Assembly (NCBI GenBank): GCA_015501075.1
Contig: JADNYJ010000164.1
Span: 1 to 64,000, forward strand
Source: Gymnopilus junonius
Lineage: Eukaryota; Basidiomycota; Agaricomycetes; Agaricales; Galerinaceae
DNA length: 64,000 nucleotides
Direction of reading: 5' to 3'
Shown here: positions 11,107 through 22,506 of the stretch, one piece after another
Position numbering within the stretch: position 1 is the stretch's first letter
Layout: every line of letters starts with the position of its first letter
Program-made: the position numbers and the translations under genes
The notes under the pieces: model-generated
Databases searched by the model: none
What the model was told of the DNA's origin: nothing
Seen by the model: the letters and a program-made list of their open reading frames with translations, nothing else

Positions 11107-12194
11107 ATGGCAATTACCAAAGTTGACACACATGTTGCACAATCAATCACGAAGCTTCTGGAATTGCTCAGAGACAGCAACTGGATAGCCTGGAGGACCA
11201 GAATTGTTACAGTGCTAAAGGTTTGCTGCATCCTAGAATACACTAAAGGGACTATTCCGAAGCCTGGGACAGATGCATCTAGGGAGGATTTAGATGCCTG
11301 GCACTTCAATGATTCTTACACTCAGTCGCTGATCCAGATGAACATATCTGATAATCAGCTTATTCATATGCAGAGTGCCCAGACTGCCAAGAAGATGTGG
11401 GATAATCTTGCATCAGTCCATGACATCAAGGGCAGTTACGTTGTGATTTCTATTCTTCACAATCTATTTAAAACTTCCACAAATGAAGGTGATGACATTG
11501 TCGCACACCTTAATGCACTCAAGAAGTTATGGGAGTGCTCTAATACTATGGACGAGAATAGTCGGATCCCTGATGATCAATTTAAAATTATCATAGCATT
11601 GTCCTTGCCTCCTTCCTGGAACATGTTTACTGATCCATATATTAGTAAGCAGAAAGACCTGGAAGAAAACAAGTCGAAGCTAAAAATAAAGTCACAAGAT
11701 TTCATTGGTATTCTAATGGAGGAATACCAACACTGCCAGGAAGCAGTCTAGCCTCAGATCAAATAAATTACATCAGTGGTCCAGGCCAAGGCCAGAAGTG
11801 CAAGCTTGTGAACCGCATTGGTGTGATGGTGCATTTGGGTGCTAACGAAGACAAATGCAAGCACTGCAGTCATGGTAATCACAAGACCATTGATTGCAAA
11901 TACCTTGGACAGGAGCATTGCTCCCTTTGTGGATGGTTCAGCCATGGCACCAGGAAATGCCGCTGCAAGGGGAAGCCAGAGGGTAGCTCAGCCGAACAAC
12001 CACAGAAGAAGTGGAAGGTTGGCCAGACCCATCAGACCATGTGCACAGAGATTCAGGATCCTCAGGAGGATGAGGCATCCAAGGACAGCACAGTAGCATT
12101 CATTAATAATATGGAAGATATTCAAGAAGACGGAATGGTAGCTTATAATTTTAGCAACTACAATCCCCATAATTACACTGGAATAGATGAGTGA
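11107..12194 (+). pseudogene. Copia gag (capsid plus two zinc knuckles), broken
   Basis: The likely start is MAITKVDTHV at 11107. The capsid region resembles the copia gag family (NWIAWRTRIVTVL, QTAKKMWDNLASVHD, LNALKKLWECS, ALSLPPSWN). A TAG at 11749-11751 and a frame change break the ORF. It resumes at about 11808 with two CCHC knuckles, CKHCSHGNHKTIDC and CSLCGWFSHGTRKC, both C-x2-C-x4-H-x4-C. Two knuckles are more than the single one common in copia gag. Confidence 0.85.
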
Positions 12195-13369
12195 GTTATC
12201 TATTATGATTGGCTTGCTGACTCGGCAATGACTTCTCATGTCATGAATCAACATGATGCATTTATTACATACAAGCCCCTGAAGAACACAGTAGTTCAAG
12301 GCATAGGAGACTTGACTACGTGCACTGTAGGGAAAGGAACTGTTGAGTTAGAATCAGCAGTCAATGGACATAAATATATTGTGAGGATTGAAGATGTCCT
12401 TCACATCCCTAATAATCACAACAATCTTATCTCACTTGGCAGATGGGATGCTGGCAGCAGCCGTTATCTTGGTGGGAATGGGGTATTATCCCTGCTTACC
12501 AAGGATGGCCAGCTGATTGCAAAGGGAACAAAAATAGATAATCATTTATATCACATGGTGGTGTGCATGTGTAAACCCATGCAACAACAAAATAATACAC
12601 ATGCATCTACAGAATGAGTAAATAATGCCATAGAGGTGGCACAGAGCTGGGAGGTATGGCATAGATGTTTTGGCCACATAGGATACAGTGGATTGCAGCA
12701 TATGATGCAAGGTCAGCTGGTTGATGGTTTCCATGTGGATGATAGAATGCTGAAGCTGGACTGCCAAGCTTGTATGGAATCAAAGCAATTTATAGTTCCA
12801 TTTCCGAAGAAGGTGCAGCAGCATGCAACAATGCCCAGAGAGCTGACCCATATCAATCTCTGGGGCAAGTGCCAGACAGCATCAATCCATGGCAATCAAT
12901 ATTACATTAGCTTTGTGGATGATCATGCAAGGCACATACATGTGCACTTTCTAAAATTAAAGTCAGATGTGGCACAAAATATTAAAGACTACATTATGAG
13001 ATTAAGGGTCAAAGGCATGCAACCCTGTGCTATTTGTATAGATGGTGGGGGAGAATTTATTAATACAGATCTTAAAGATTGGTGCAGAACTCAAGGAATA
13101 GACCTTGAGCAGACAGCACCTTATTCCCCCTTGCAGAATGGCATTGCGGAACATATGAACCACATGCTCATGGAATTAGCACATGTGATGTTGAATATGC
13201 AGCACATCCCGGAATTCCTTTGGGAATTAGCTGTGGTGCATGCAGTGTACTTACACAATCGAACCCATATAAAGGCTCTCCCAAACAAGACTCCGTTCGA
13301 GGTGTGGACATGGCAATGGCCAGATGTTTCTCATCTCTGGGAGTTTGGGGTGCCTGTATGGATACTCAA

Positions 13370-14328
13370 TAGGGTTGGGTAAAAAACCTCCTGGGGGGTT
13401 ACTTACCAGTAAGTTACCCCCAACCAGTTGAGGGGGCTGGTAATTTACCTGTAATTTACCTGTCATGTGATTATTTTTGGCCCAATCTCAATTTTTTCTT
13501 TGCCTGCAGCACTCGGGATTCTCGCTAGCATCCTCACCCTCAGCTTCAAGTCTTGTGGCAGAAGTATACGTGGGATCGTTTGGCCCTTTGTTGAGCCAAG
13601 AGTCATCTTCGTCTTTGTCATCCAAAATTTTCTCGGTCTCAGTCTCTGGTGTAGGTGAGAGATAGAATATCCTTGCTGTCAGCAAGGGCATTGTCCCTTC
13701 TTTCATGTAGTTCCATGATGTCTATAGTGGTAGGCATAGCCAATGACTGGAGGAATGCTACTTGGTCTTCTTTTTCAACCAGGCTTGCTGTTTTTGAAAA
13801 TAGTTTGTCATCAAAAAGGCTGAGTAAATTTGGTGCATTCTTCTCTGAGGGAACGGAGAATTTTGACAAGGCCAGAATGTTAAGGCTATCTTGCAGGAGC
13901 AGGACCTGGAATATGTTGGGAGGTATAGCCATAGAGGGACTCATTTTTGCTTCAAGCAGTGTTGATGATAAAGTTGATAAAAATCGGAATATCTCTTGCA
14001 GCCCAGATTTCACCACTGACAAGAGAGCCTCTGATTATCAGTTAATACCCCTCCTGTGTGGCAGTTGCCCAATTTTTGTATCAAGAAGTGTGAATACATG
14101 CACTTATTATCCTATAATCCTTTCTCATCTAAGTGCTTGAGCCCCTCAGCCTACAGCAGTTGGATATCTGACCTGGCGAGGTATACCTCCCAGAGAAGCA
14201 TGTGACCCAGGTAAATTACCACTCAAAACCTTTACCCCTCTGGCAAGGTAAATTACCAGTAAATTACCAGTTATTTACCAGTTATTTACATACTGGTAAA
14301 AAACCAAGACATTTTTTACCCAACCCTA
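13370..14328. mobile_element. hAT-like element inserted in the copia integrase
   Basis: The 17-bp terminal inverted repeats are TAGGGTTGGGTAAAAAA and its complement. The 8-bp direct repeat ATACTCAA (13362-13369 and 14329-14336) fits nTnnnnAn. Tandem subterminal motifs (TTACCAGTAA, TAATTTACCTG, AAATTACCAGT) near both ends resemble transposase-binding arrays. A minus-strand coding-like stretch (14022 to about 13640, then 13706-13488 in another frame) includes LLSLFDDKLFSKTASLVEKE; I do not recognise it and it is too short for a transposase. Confidence 0.88.
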
Positions 14329-14955
14329 ATACTCAATCAAGGTTCCCATCAAGAATCTAAATTAAGACCCAAGTCAAAACAGTTTTTGTTCATTGGATTC
14401 AATGATGGGTCAAATTCGGTATTGTATTACAATGCTCAGAGTAGGAATATATTGAAATCAAGGGACTTCCACTTCCTGATGCTTCCCGACCACCCAGCCC
14501 CCACAGAATCGATTGACATAGAGGTGCCCAATCTATGGCCTGAGGGGGAGCAGGAGGTGAATGTGCCAAAATCGAGCACAGATCCATCAGCAGAGAATAG
14601 GTCACTGGAGATAACTGATGAGCCTAGTCAGAGGAAATGAAAGAAGCCAGAAGATCCAGAAGAAGATTCTGGGAATAGTAAGCCCAGAATGCTAAGACTG
14701 TGGAGCAGAGTAGATTATGCAAGATTACATGATCTGTTCCCTGATGAGATGAATGAGGCCATACTCACATCATCAGATATTGTGAATGTGATCACAGAAG
14801 TTCCCCTCAGAGGTGATGAGCCAAAGACAATCCATAAGGCAAAGAGGTCCCCAGAGTGGGAACATTGGGAAGCAGCCATAAATGCTGAATTGGATCAATT
14901 AAAGAAGATGGGTACTTGGGAACTCACTGACCAGCTGGCAGATGCAGTCCCAATA

Positions 14956-15604
14956 CAGTCTACTGACACTCCTTGGAACAACTTCTATTAATTCGAAATT
15001 TTATTCAGCATATGACAGAATCAAGCTACAAAAATTGTACAGCTGTGTGCCTAAGGTCCTTAAGCATACATTAACAATAGAAATAGTTTGAGAGAAGGCC
15101 TGAATGCTTCGAAAAGTTGTTGCCACGAGAGAGAGCTGAAATGTCACAATTGCAGTTCCTTGGGACAGTGTGATGCAGCCAAATTTAAACTGAATTGACG
15201 GCGCGTTCTCATGCCATCAGTCAACAGACTGTGTCATGCATCTTGGACTCGACGCGACTTTGCATGTTTTAAGCCCATTTCTCTGTTAATTCCTCCCATT
15301 CGAGGTATTTTGTGAAGAGGAGATGCTTAGCTACTGACTGATCTAATTATTTTGACGAAATTTTGCCTGTATCGAGTACACCTTCATGAAAGAAAAGTAT
15401 AATGGTTAAAAATAGCCCATGTTCTCAGATAATTTTGCCCTAGACCTTCATCATATTGCCCAATGAATCTGATTTTTGGTACGAATGTAGAATACAACGA
15501 GATCTTTAATATTTCAAAAGGAAAAACCAGACGGAGAAAAATTGCAGCCGAAATACCCATTTGTCCTAAGGAACGTCAGTGTCCCATGGAGCATCAGTAG
15601 ACTG
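14956..15604. mobile_element. TA-flanked element A (Tc1/mariner-like, non-autonomous)
   Basis: It begins CAGTCTACTGACACTCC and its right end is the near-exact inverse (GGAGCATCAGTAGACTG). TA lies on each side (14954-14955 and 15605-15606), as expected for Tc1/mariner. It has no ORF of note over 649 bp. It sits in the copia RT region and abuts element B, sharing a TA. Confidence 0.75.
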
Positions 15605-15606
15605 TA

Positions 15607-15894
15607 CAGTGTCTCAAAAAACTGTCTGGATGTTTTGGCTATTCAACTTAATTTAGCTGTAACTTTATGTAATCTTGCTCAAATCACATGATTCAACTTG
15701 TGTGTTGAAGATCACATGTCATACTTTTAGATGACATATTGTTTGTCTTTGTTTGTTAACTTGTTGAAAAGTAATCAATTGACATGTGACCTTCAACACA
15801 CAAGTTGAATCATGTGATTTGAGCAAGATTACATAAAGTTACAGCTAAATTAAGTTGAATAGCCAAAACATCCAGACAGTTTTTTGAGACACTG
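15607..15894. mobile_element. TA-flanked element B: near-perfect long palindromic MITE
   Basis: The left arm (CAGTGTCTCAAAAAACTG..., about 120 bp) is repeated inverted at the right end with about one mismatch, leaving a short spacer near 15740-15770. TA flanks both ends (15605-15606 and 15895-15896). CAGTGTCTCAAAAA is a Tc1/mariner-like terminus. Its transcript would fold into a long hairpin. Confidence 0.88.
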
Positions 15895-17314
15895 TAGCTA
15901 ATAAATGGGTACTCACAAAGAAGTATAATAAATTAGGGGAACTAATTAAGTACAAAGCAAGACTAGTGGCTAAAGGGTGCGCACAGAGACCCAGACAAGA
16001 CTACAATGACACATTCTCTGCAGTTGTGCACTTAGAGATGATCTGCGCAATATTAGTACTCATTCCTGTAATGAAGTTTAAAATTCAGCAGTTGGATGTA
16101 AAGGGTGCTTACCTTAATGGAATACTGAAGGAGTGGGTCATTATGTGCCAGCCCAAAGGTTTCAGTGATAGCACTGATAGAGTTTGCTGATTGATTAAAA
16201 CCATTTATAGTTTGAAGCAGTCAGGCTGAGAGTGGAACCACAAGCTAGATTGCAGATTAAAGAATATAGGCTTTCAAGCACTATGGAGTGATCCATGTGC
16301 CTATGTCAGGGGGAGCAGTCATACTAATGACTTGGAAATTATCACAGTCTCGGTCAATGATCTATTAGTGTTCACCCTCTCTGATGAGTGCATGAAGAAG
16401 CTTAAAAGTGAATTGAATTCTATATTGGACCTTACAGATCTTGGGGAACCAACAAAGATAGTTGGTATTGAGATTACTCAAACCCTGGACTCCATTACCA
16501 TCTCACAAAGGCAATATATTGAAACTATTTTACACCATGAGGGTATGGAGAAGTGTAATCCAGTTTCTACACCATTGGATCCAAATATAGTGCTCAAACC
16601 AAACCCTGAAGGATCAGACAGAAATAAAAGCAATTCTTATGCATCATTAATTGGTTCCCTTCAATACCTGGCAACTGCCACAAGGCCCGATATAGCTTAC
16701 ACCATAAATAGATTGGCTGCCTGTACAGCAAATCTGAGCATGGCTCATTATATGGCAGCTAAGAGGGTCCTCAGATACTTAGCTGGGACCAAGAATTATG
16801 GTATCACTTATACAACTAAACCTCATGAATTTCAGGGGAACAATCTAGCCTTTGGGTACTCAGACACCAGCTTTGCAAATGCCGATGATAGAAAATCTAT
16901 TTCTGGGTATGTGTTCCTATCTCACAGAGGAGCAATTATGTGGGGATCAAAGAAGCAGTCCATGATTGCGCTTTCCTCCACAGAAGCTGAATATGTGGCA
17001 TTATCTGAAGCATCTAGGAAAGCCATGTGGCTCTGCACATTATATGAAGAATTAGGTTTTGAGCAGAAAGAACTAACTCTTGTTCTGGGAGATAATGACA
17101 GTTCTATTGCTATGGCTAAAAATCCCCAGTTTCATAAGAGGGGTAAACACATAGATATAAGATGGCATTGGGTTAGAGAGAGAGTCAAAGAAGAATCAGT
17201 GTGTATAAAGGACTGCTGAGATCCTCAACAAATGGCAGACATATTTACTAAGCCTTTACAGAGGCCCAAGTTCATTTGGCATATTGCCGAACTCAGATTA
17301 TTGGACTCCTCAGC

Positions 17315-17325
17315 TTGAGGGGGAG
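17315..17325 (+). other. Copia polypurine tract
   Basis: TTGAGGGGGAG is followed directly by the LTR start TGTTGGGG, the classical copia arrangement for plus-strand priming. Confidence 0.85.
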
Positions 17326-17540
17326 TGTTGGGGCATAGGCAGACAACCTGAGTATCTGACATTCAGTCGGAGATTGAATACTTACCTTAGATAGTAGGTA
17401 TAATCAATATTGTAGTATATAAGTAGCTGTCTGAGAAGGACGGAATGTAATTGATCTTGTACCTGAATCTCTACCTTCCTCAAAAGGAAGTTAAAGGGTT
17501 TTATTAAATGCTACATACATAGACTACACCATTGCCAAAG
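17326..17540 (+). repeat. 3' LTR of the copia element
   Basis: This 215-bp copy is uninterrupted and serves as the reference for the split 5' LTR. The TACTC target repeat follows at 17541-17545. Confidence 0.9.
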
Positions 17541-18016
17541 TACTCTACCTAGACTCTTGTATTCTAGGTATTTCAATTTAGCCATTTACCATCATCCTGA
17601 CAGTATGCTGAGACTCTTGTATTCTAGGTCTCAAACATAAACATGTTCTGCAGGCAAGAATTAGATGGTAACCATGTATGAAAAGTATAAGTGCTATGAA
17701 AAATATTGGTCTTATATTCACTGGATTTTGTAGTCTAGATTACATGTATGGCAGAATACTAACTACATGAGAGTATATATGCCCACAATGTGATCTAAGC
17801 TGCTCGTTGGATAAGATAAAATGTGGGGAATGGGTTTTTCATGACACCTAGCTCCCATCATGTTCACATGCTGATCAGGGGTAATACAGTCCTAGTATTG
17901 GCTTGTTTACTTACATGGTAATAAAGATATATTTACTGCATGGAAATTGGCTGGTGTGATGTGTTGATCATGGCCTTCAGGTATTATGGACTCCGCAGGC
18001 CTACATCTGTCAGATT

Positions 18017-18810
18017 GGCTCACTTTCTATAGGTGTGGGCCTGCCTAATATTAAATTAAATTAAATTAATTAAATCGAAGAAGGGAGGGAAGAAATAAAT
18101 AAATCACGCAGTGTCTATATAGGTGAAGGTCATCTAGCATGCTGTGATTTGATGAAATCTGCAGGGGCTGAAAGCAGTCCATTTTTTCGAGGCGCGCTTC
18201 GCACATTTGGGTATGAAATTGATCTGGTCCTTGATTTGGGTATGTCTGAGTAGCACATTATTTTTTCCTACTGCACTTCATGTGGCCCTCTCAATATGCA
18301 TATGCACCAAGAACTGTGAATTGCATAGATGCCTTTCAAATACTCCAGGGTGGGGAGGTGAACAGGGTGGATTTTTGATTTATCTACCTCAAATGACCAG
18401 GATTATTTATTTTTCTAGCGCGCTTCACGCGCCCTCCCCATCCTCTTTAAATGTTGCCCAGATTAAAAAATTTATCTTATTTTTCAAGCTCTCCAGATGC
18501 CTTCCAATCTTCGAAAGAATGTATGCAAAAGGGCCAGTTCATCACCTGACTGCACTGACCTAATGAGTTTCCTTGTACAGTGGTGTTCATTGAGTGGCCT
18601 CCCGAGCTAAGGAAAAGGTCAAATATTCTAAAATTACCCCATGTTCAGGAATCAGGCTCATCTCACTGATTTATGCTCTGGTTCTGGACTTTTGCACCCC
18701 AGAACATGTCGAAGTAGCTGCATTATTTGGCCAAGTTACTTTGTTTGTACATGATTATATTTTCAAACTCAGTTATATTGTATTTGGCCCACACCTATAG
18801 AAAGTGAGCC
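18017..18810. mobile_element. DNA element with 25-bp terminal inverted repeats
   Basis: The ends are GGCTCACTTTCTATAGGTGT and its complement, with GGGCC completing the repeat. TCAGATT is directly repeated outside (18010-18016 and 18811-18817). The 794-bp interior has no recognisable protein; the largest plus-strand ORF (18207-18563) has no motif. The superfamily is uncertain because the apparent TSD is 7 bp. Confidence 0.72.
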
Positions 18811-18892
18811 TCAGATTGCTGATCTGAATTTTCCACCTGCGGCTTGGGCCACTCGGCTGAGTCCATGCTATTTTTGGCCTGGACTGAAATAT

Positions 18893-19136
18893 GATAAGTT
18901 TAAAGGGACTTTATTCAAATCCAGTGGTTGCACTAGGCAGCGAGGTGCGAACGCAAAGCGTGCAGCCTATCCGTCACATGCCAGCAGTGACGCGCCTTCC
19001 TGGTTTCTGGCTCAGGCCGAAACCATCTCCTTTTCTGTGTCTCCCAGACACATCTCAAGGATGACAGGCAAGCTCGTCTCACCTTTGCTTTCTGCACTCA
19101 CTCCTCGCTGCCCCCGCTGTAGGAACTTTTCTGCAG
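18893..19136 (+). repeat. Left direct repeat of the DIRS-like element
   Basis: It starts GATAAGTTTAAAGGGACTTT and ends CTTTTCTGCAG. The copy at 23765-24022 is about 95% identical, apart from one ~14-bp length difference near the TGTGTCTCCCAGACA segment. Several differences are C/T or G/A. Confidence 0.88.
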
Positions 19137-19166
19137 GTATCTTATCTACATCACTACATTCAAATT

Positions 19167-20594
19167 ATGAGTGATGGAAACACCTCGAAGGCTAAAATGA
19201 CAGTGGGCGCGATTGTGACAAAAGGAAAGAATAGAGAGGGAGAAGTTGGGAGAGATGAAGGGGCCGGACCTACTGAAGAGACTGGAGGATCCTCAGCCTC
19301 AGGTGGCACAAAGCGAGCCACTGAGCACTCAGCGACTCAGTCTTCAGGAGAGGCTTCAGGATCCCAGGCCCAAGAGCGAGGAGAAGAGTCTGCAGGATCG
19401 ACTGACCAAACCATCCACATTGATGCCAACTCTTGTCGAGAGGATGATGACAGATGACAGGAGCTTGATGGTATCATCTGAGAACTCAGGAAAGGCAATC
19501 TTGGAAAGCTCGACACAACAGCTCAAATCTGTCAATTCATTGGATCGTTCAAAGGAATGTCGAAGCAAGAGAAAGAGGTCACTATTGGATCATATTTGGG
19601 AGAGATCAATGTGACTGAGAGCCGACCAGGACCAGGTGTTTCCAGGATGGAAGATGAAGCCTTGTCAGAGGGAGCCAGCAAAAGAGCGACTTCGCAAGTC
19701 TCTGCAGCTCGAAGCACCAGGACCGATTGCTACAGGGACAATGTCAATGACTTCATTGACTCAGTCACTGGGAACTCAGCTTGGGGAGGTGATGGAGATA
19801 GCAACGGAGACAATGAACCTGCCAGTAAGCATCGCAAGCTCAAACGCTCCAACATGCCCTGGTATGAGAGAGACCAATCTGACATCTTCGCCCAACGACC
19901 TAGCTGCATCAAAAGCATGGGACTCCTTGAACTCTTCAACAGAGATTTGTCAGGAGCTGAGTTCTACATCAAAACCTCAGCGTCAGCCCCTCAAGGTTTC
20001 CCTAGTTCTCAGTGGAAGCACATCCTCAAGGGAGAACCAGTCGATCTCAATCACGTCCTCTCTGCTCTCCACCACACTACATTTGATGAAGAAAGAGGTG
20101 GCCGCATTGAAGACACAGCAATCTCACTTGGCACTGCTGCTCCAGCCAAGCGAGTCAAGACTGCTTCTGAATGGTCCACAGCGTGGCATCATGCAGCGAG
20201 AGCAACCAGCTTCATGTTCAAGCACCACAAACAAGAGCTCGATGATTATGGGGAATATATCGAGCATCTCTTTGCAGCCAAGCATGACAGCGCCCATCGC
20301 GCTGTCATCCTTTATGACTCTGCCATACGCACATTTGTTGCAGGTGGCCAACAGACCCTCTTCACTGATGTTGACTGCTTCGCCCACCTCTATGCCGCTA
20401 TTGTCATGCCCGACGGTGTTGACCACGCCTCTGGACCATATCACCGAACCACTCAATCCAGTGCTAAATCCGAAATTTGCCACAAATTCAACAACAGGAC
20501 CTGCACTGTGAGAGATGGTGAGTGCCACTACCTCCATACCTGTAAAGGTTGTGGCCAAACTGGACATGGAGAGAAAAGCTGCCCCAACAAGTGA
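19167..20594 (+). pseudogene. Gag-like ORF of the DIRS-like element
   Basis: One frame runs from ATG 19167 to TGA 20594 and is broken only by two TGA codons (19455-19457 and 19488-19490), each one transition from CGA. The acidic Ser/Gly-rich N-terminus leads to a helical stretch (LDTTAQICQFIGSFKGMSKQ) and a conserved-looking core (PWYERDQSDIFAQ, SEWSTAWHHAARATSFMFKH). The C-terminus has CHKFNNRTC and a CCHC knuckle, CKGCGQTGHGEKSC. The end overlaps the RT frame by about 80 bp in the +1 frame. Confidence 0.82.
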
Positions 20595-22504
20595 AAGTGA
20601 GGTCTTTGGGATGCGGCCGAAGTATCTCAGGTATAATGTCTGGGATGAGGAAGGAGATATCACTCGTATGGCAGTGGACTGGTCTGAAATAGTGGCACCC
20701 TTACCGTCACCTTCTGCCATTGAGTTAGATGACCCAATTGTCAATAAAACTGTTAAGGATCATCCTGATCTTTTCAAAATCACAACACCCATTAAAGTAG
20801 ATGTTCTGCGTGAACTTCTTAAGGGCCATCCAAACACTCCTTTCATTGAATCCATTCTCATTGGATTGACTGACGGCTTTTGGCCATGGGCCAATACACA
20901 TAAGTTTGGTTACCCTACCACGCATGACACTCGGCAGCCAGGTATGACATCTGAGGATCCCGAGCATTGCAGTTTCTTAGAACGGCAGGCCAACACAGAG
21001 GAAGAAAAGGGGTGGTTTTCACATCCTTTTGGCTCAGACTTGTTGCCTGGCATGTATTGTATGCCTGTTCATGCTGTCCCTAAACCTGATGGCTCTGATT
21101 TCTGTCTGATCACGGACCAGAGTGTGGGTGACTTCTCTGTCAACAGCATGATATGGCGACAATGTTCCAACCTATCCTCTTGACAACCTTGCTCAGTTTA
21201 GAGATTTCCTGCTTCAGATTAGAGAGGAGTTTCCAACTGATGACCTCATTGTCTGGAAATCTGATGTCACTGAGGCCTATCACCTCATGCCCTTGCACCC
21301 CATGTGGCAAGTGAAGCAAGCTGTCTGCATCAATGGAAAAATGCGGATCGATCGCAACAACTGCTTTGGCAGAGCAGCTTCTGGGGCAATCTGGGTATCC
21401 TTTTATTGTCTCATACTCTGGATCGCCAAGAATTGCTGTGGTATTCTGGCTCTTAAAAGCTTCGTCGATGATAATTCTGGCATCTCACTTGCTTCCCACC
21501 TGGCTTATTATCCTCCTTACAATGAGCTTTTTCCTAAACATCAGGTTTGGCTATTGCAGCTTTGGGACGAACTAGGTATTCCTCACAAACGTCGCAAGCA
21601 AGTTTACAGCTCGGAGCTCACTATCATTGGCATTCTTGTAAACCCCAATGAGATGTCGTACACCTTATCTGAGGATCGGAAGACTCAGCTGATTGGGGAG
21701 CTGAATGAGTGGTGTCATCCAAATGCCCGCTTTCAGCTAAAGCATTGGCAGCAGCTCGCCGGATGGTTCAATTGGGCTCTGAACATCTACCCGCTCTTGC
21801 AACCAGCACTTAACAATGTCTATGCCAAAACTAAAGGGAAGTCTCATCACTCCAAGTTCATCTGGGTCAACAATGCCATCAAAGATGATCTTTTGTGGGC
21901 TATCGACAAAATTACCAATTCAACGGGCATCTGTTTACTCAAATCTTTGGCATGGAAGACGAAGGATGCCACCCACATTATCTATTGTGATGCATGTCTC
22001 ACGGGAATGGGTTTTTGGTACCCAAACCGAAATCTTGGCTTTTATGCCAAGTGTCCTGCAGATCCAGAGTTTGATCACTTGGACGGCTTCAATCCGACTG
22101 ACATGGAGGCCAGTCGGATTTTCTTTTATGAAGCCCTATGTGTTCTTTGCGCACTCTGTGATGCTTCTTTGGCTTCTCTTCCTGAGAGCCATTTTGTTAT
22201 TTATATGGACAATTTCAATACCATATCTATTTTCTCCTCACTCCATTGTCATCCAGCATATAATTTCATTTTACGAGAGGCCATTAATATTGTTTATGAT
22301 GGCAGTCATGATATGCATGTTCTTCATGTAGGAGGAGGAGATAATGGGGTAGCGGATGCTTTGTCCCATGGTGACATCAACCGCACTGTCGCTATTCATC
22401 CTGGACTTATAGTTGATGTGTTTGAGCCCTACCATCATGACTTGGTTGACAAGTCTCTTGTGCTTCAACCCCCTCTTTTTACATTGGGGGCTGCAAAGCA
22501 GTAA
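20515..22504 (+). pseudogene. Reverse transcriptase and RNase H of the DIRS-like element
   Basis: The N-terminal part (20515-21183) contains LPGMYCMPVHAVPKPDGSDF, the fingers region typical of these elements. A one-base frameshift near 21155 moves the protein to the frame open until 22504. That part carries IVWKSDVTEAYHLMPLHP and the catalytic FVDDNSG. RNase H follows with IIYCDACLTGMGFW, the Glu of FYEALCVLCAL, IYMDNFNT and GGGDNGVADALSHG. The palm motif is intact, so a single repair would restore an apparently full-length enzyme region. Confidence 0.85.
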
Positions 22505-22506
22505 TC

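Larger units (their letters stand above)
12205..17318 (+). pseudogene. Copia pol: protease, integrase, reverse transcriptase, RNase H, broken
   Basis: Domains in order: protease with WLADSAMTSH (the usual D-S-G is D-S-A); GAG-pre-integrase (WHRCFGHIGYSGL); integrase with CIDGGGEF and NGIAEHMN for the second and third acidic residues. The first catalytic Asp is Asn (THINLWGK). RT begins at KAKRSPEWEHWEAAI, resumes after the nested elements at KYKARLVAKGCAQ, and has SVNDLL where YVDD is expected. RNase H ends the protein (SISGYVFL, ALSSTEAEYVALSEAS, DNDSSIAMAKNP, KHIDIRWHWVRE). In-frame stops occur near 14638, 16188 and 17217. The reading frame is otherwise contiguous once nested insertions are removed. 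Confidence 0.92.
9541..17540 (+). mobile_element. Complete but inactive Ty1/copia retrotransposon with nested insertions
   Basis: Paired LTRs (9541-10993 with an insert; 17326-17540) flank gag and pol in the order gag, protease, integrase, RT, RNase H, which defines copia. The 5-bp target duplication TACTC is exact at 9536-9540 and 17541-17545. A primer site (10994-11010) and polypurine tract (17315-17325) sit against the LTRs. Four later insertions interrupt it: 9659-10892, 13370-14328, 14956-15604 and 15607-15894. Without them the element would be about 4.9 kb. Stops and lost catalytic residues make it non-autonomous now. Confidence 0.92.
9288..17637 (+). repeat. Solo LTR (about 345 bp) split by a copia element
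   Basis: The LTR starts TGTTGGAG at 9288 and ends TCAAACA at 17637, with TGTT/AACA inverted ends. The 5-bp direct repeat TAAAC lies immediately outside at 9283-9287 and 17638-17642. Only 9288-9540 and 17546-17637 belong to it; the rest is the inserted copia element and its target duplication. A TATA-like box (TATAAAAT) is at about 9424. No internal region remains, so it is a solo LTR that predates the copia insertion. Confidence 0.72.

Noticed and set aside
13370..14328. TAGGG-type ends resembling interstitial telomere repeats
   Set aside because: The motif occurs once per end as an inverted repeat with an 8-bp target duplication, so it is a transposon terminus and not a telomeric array.
19636..20511. 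A 291-aa Ser/Leu-rich ORF within the DIRS-like gag
   Set aside because: It overlaps the gag frame that carries the CCHC knuckle, and has no motif of its own.
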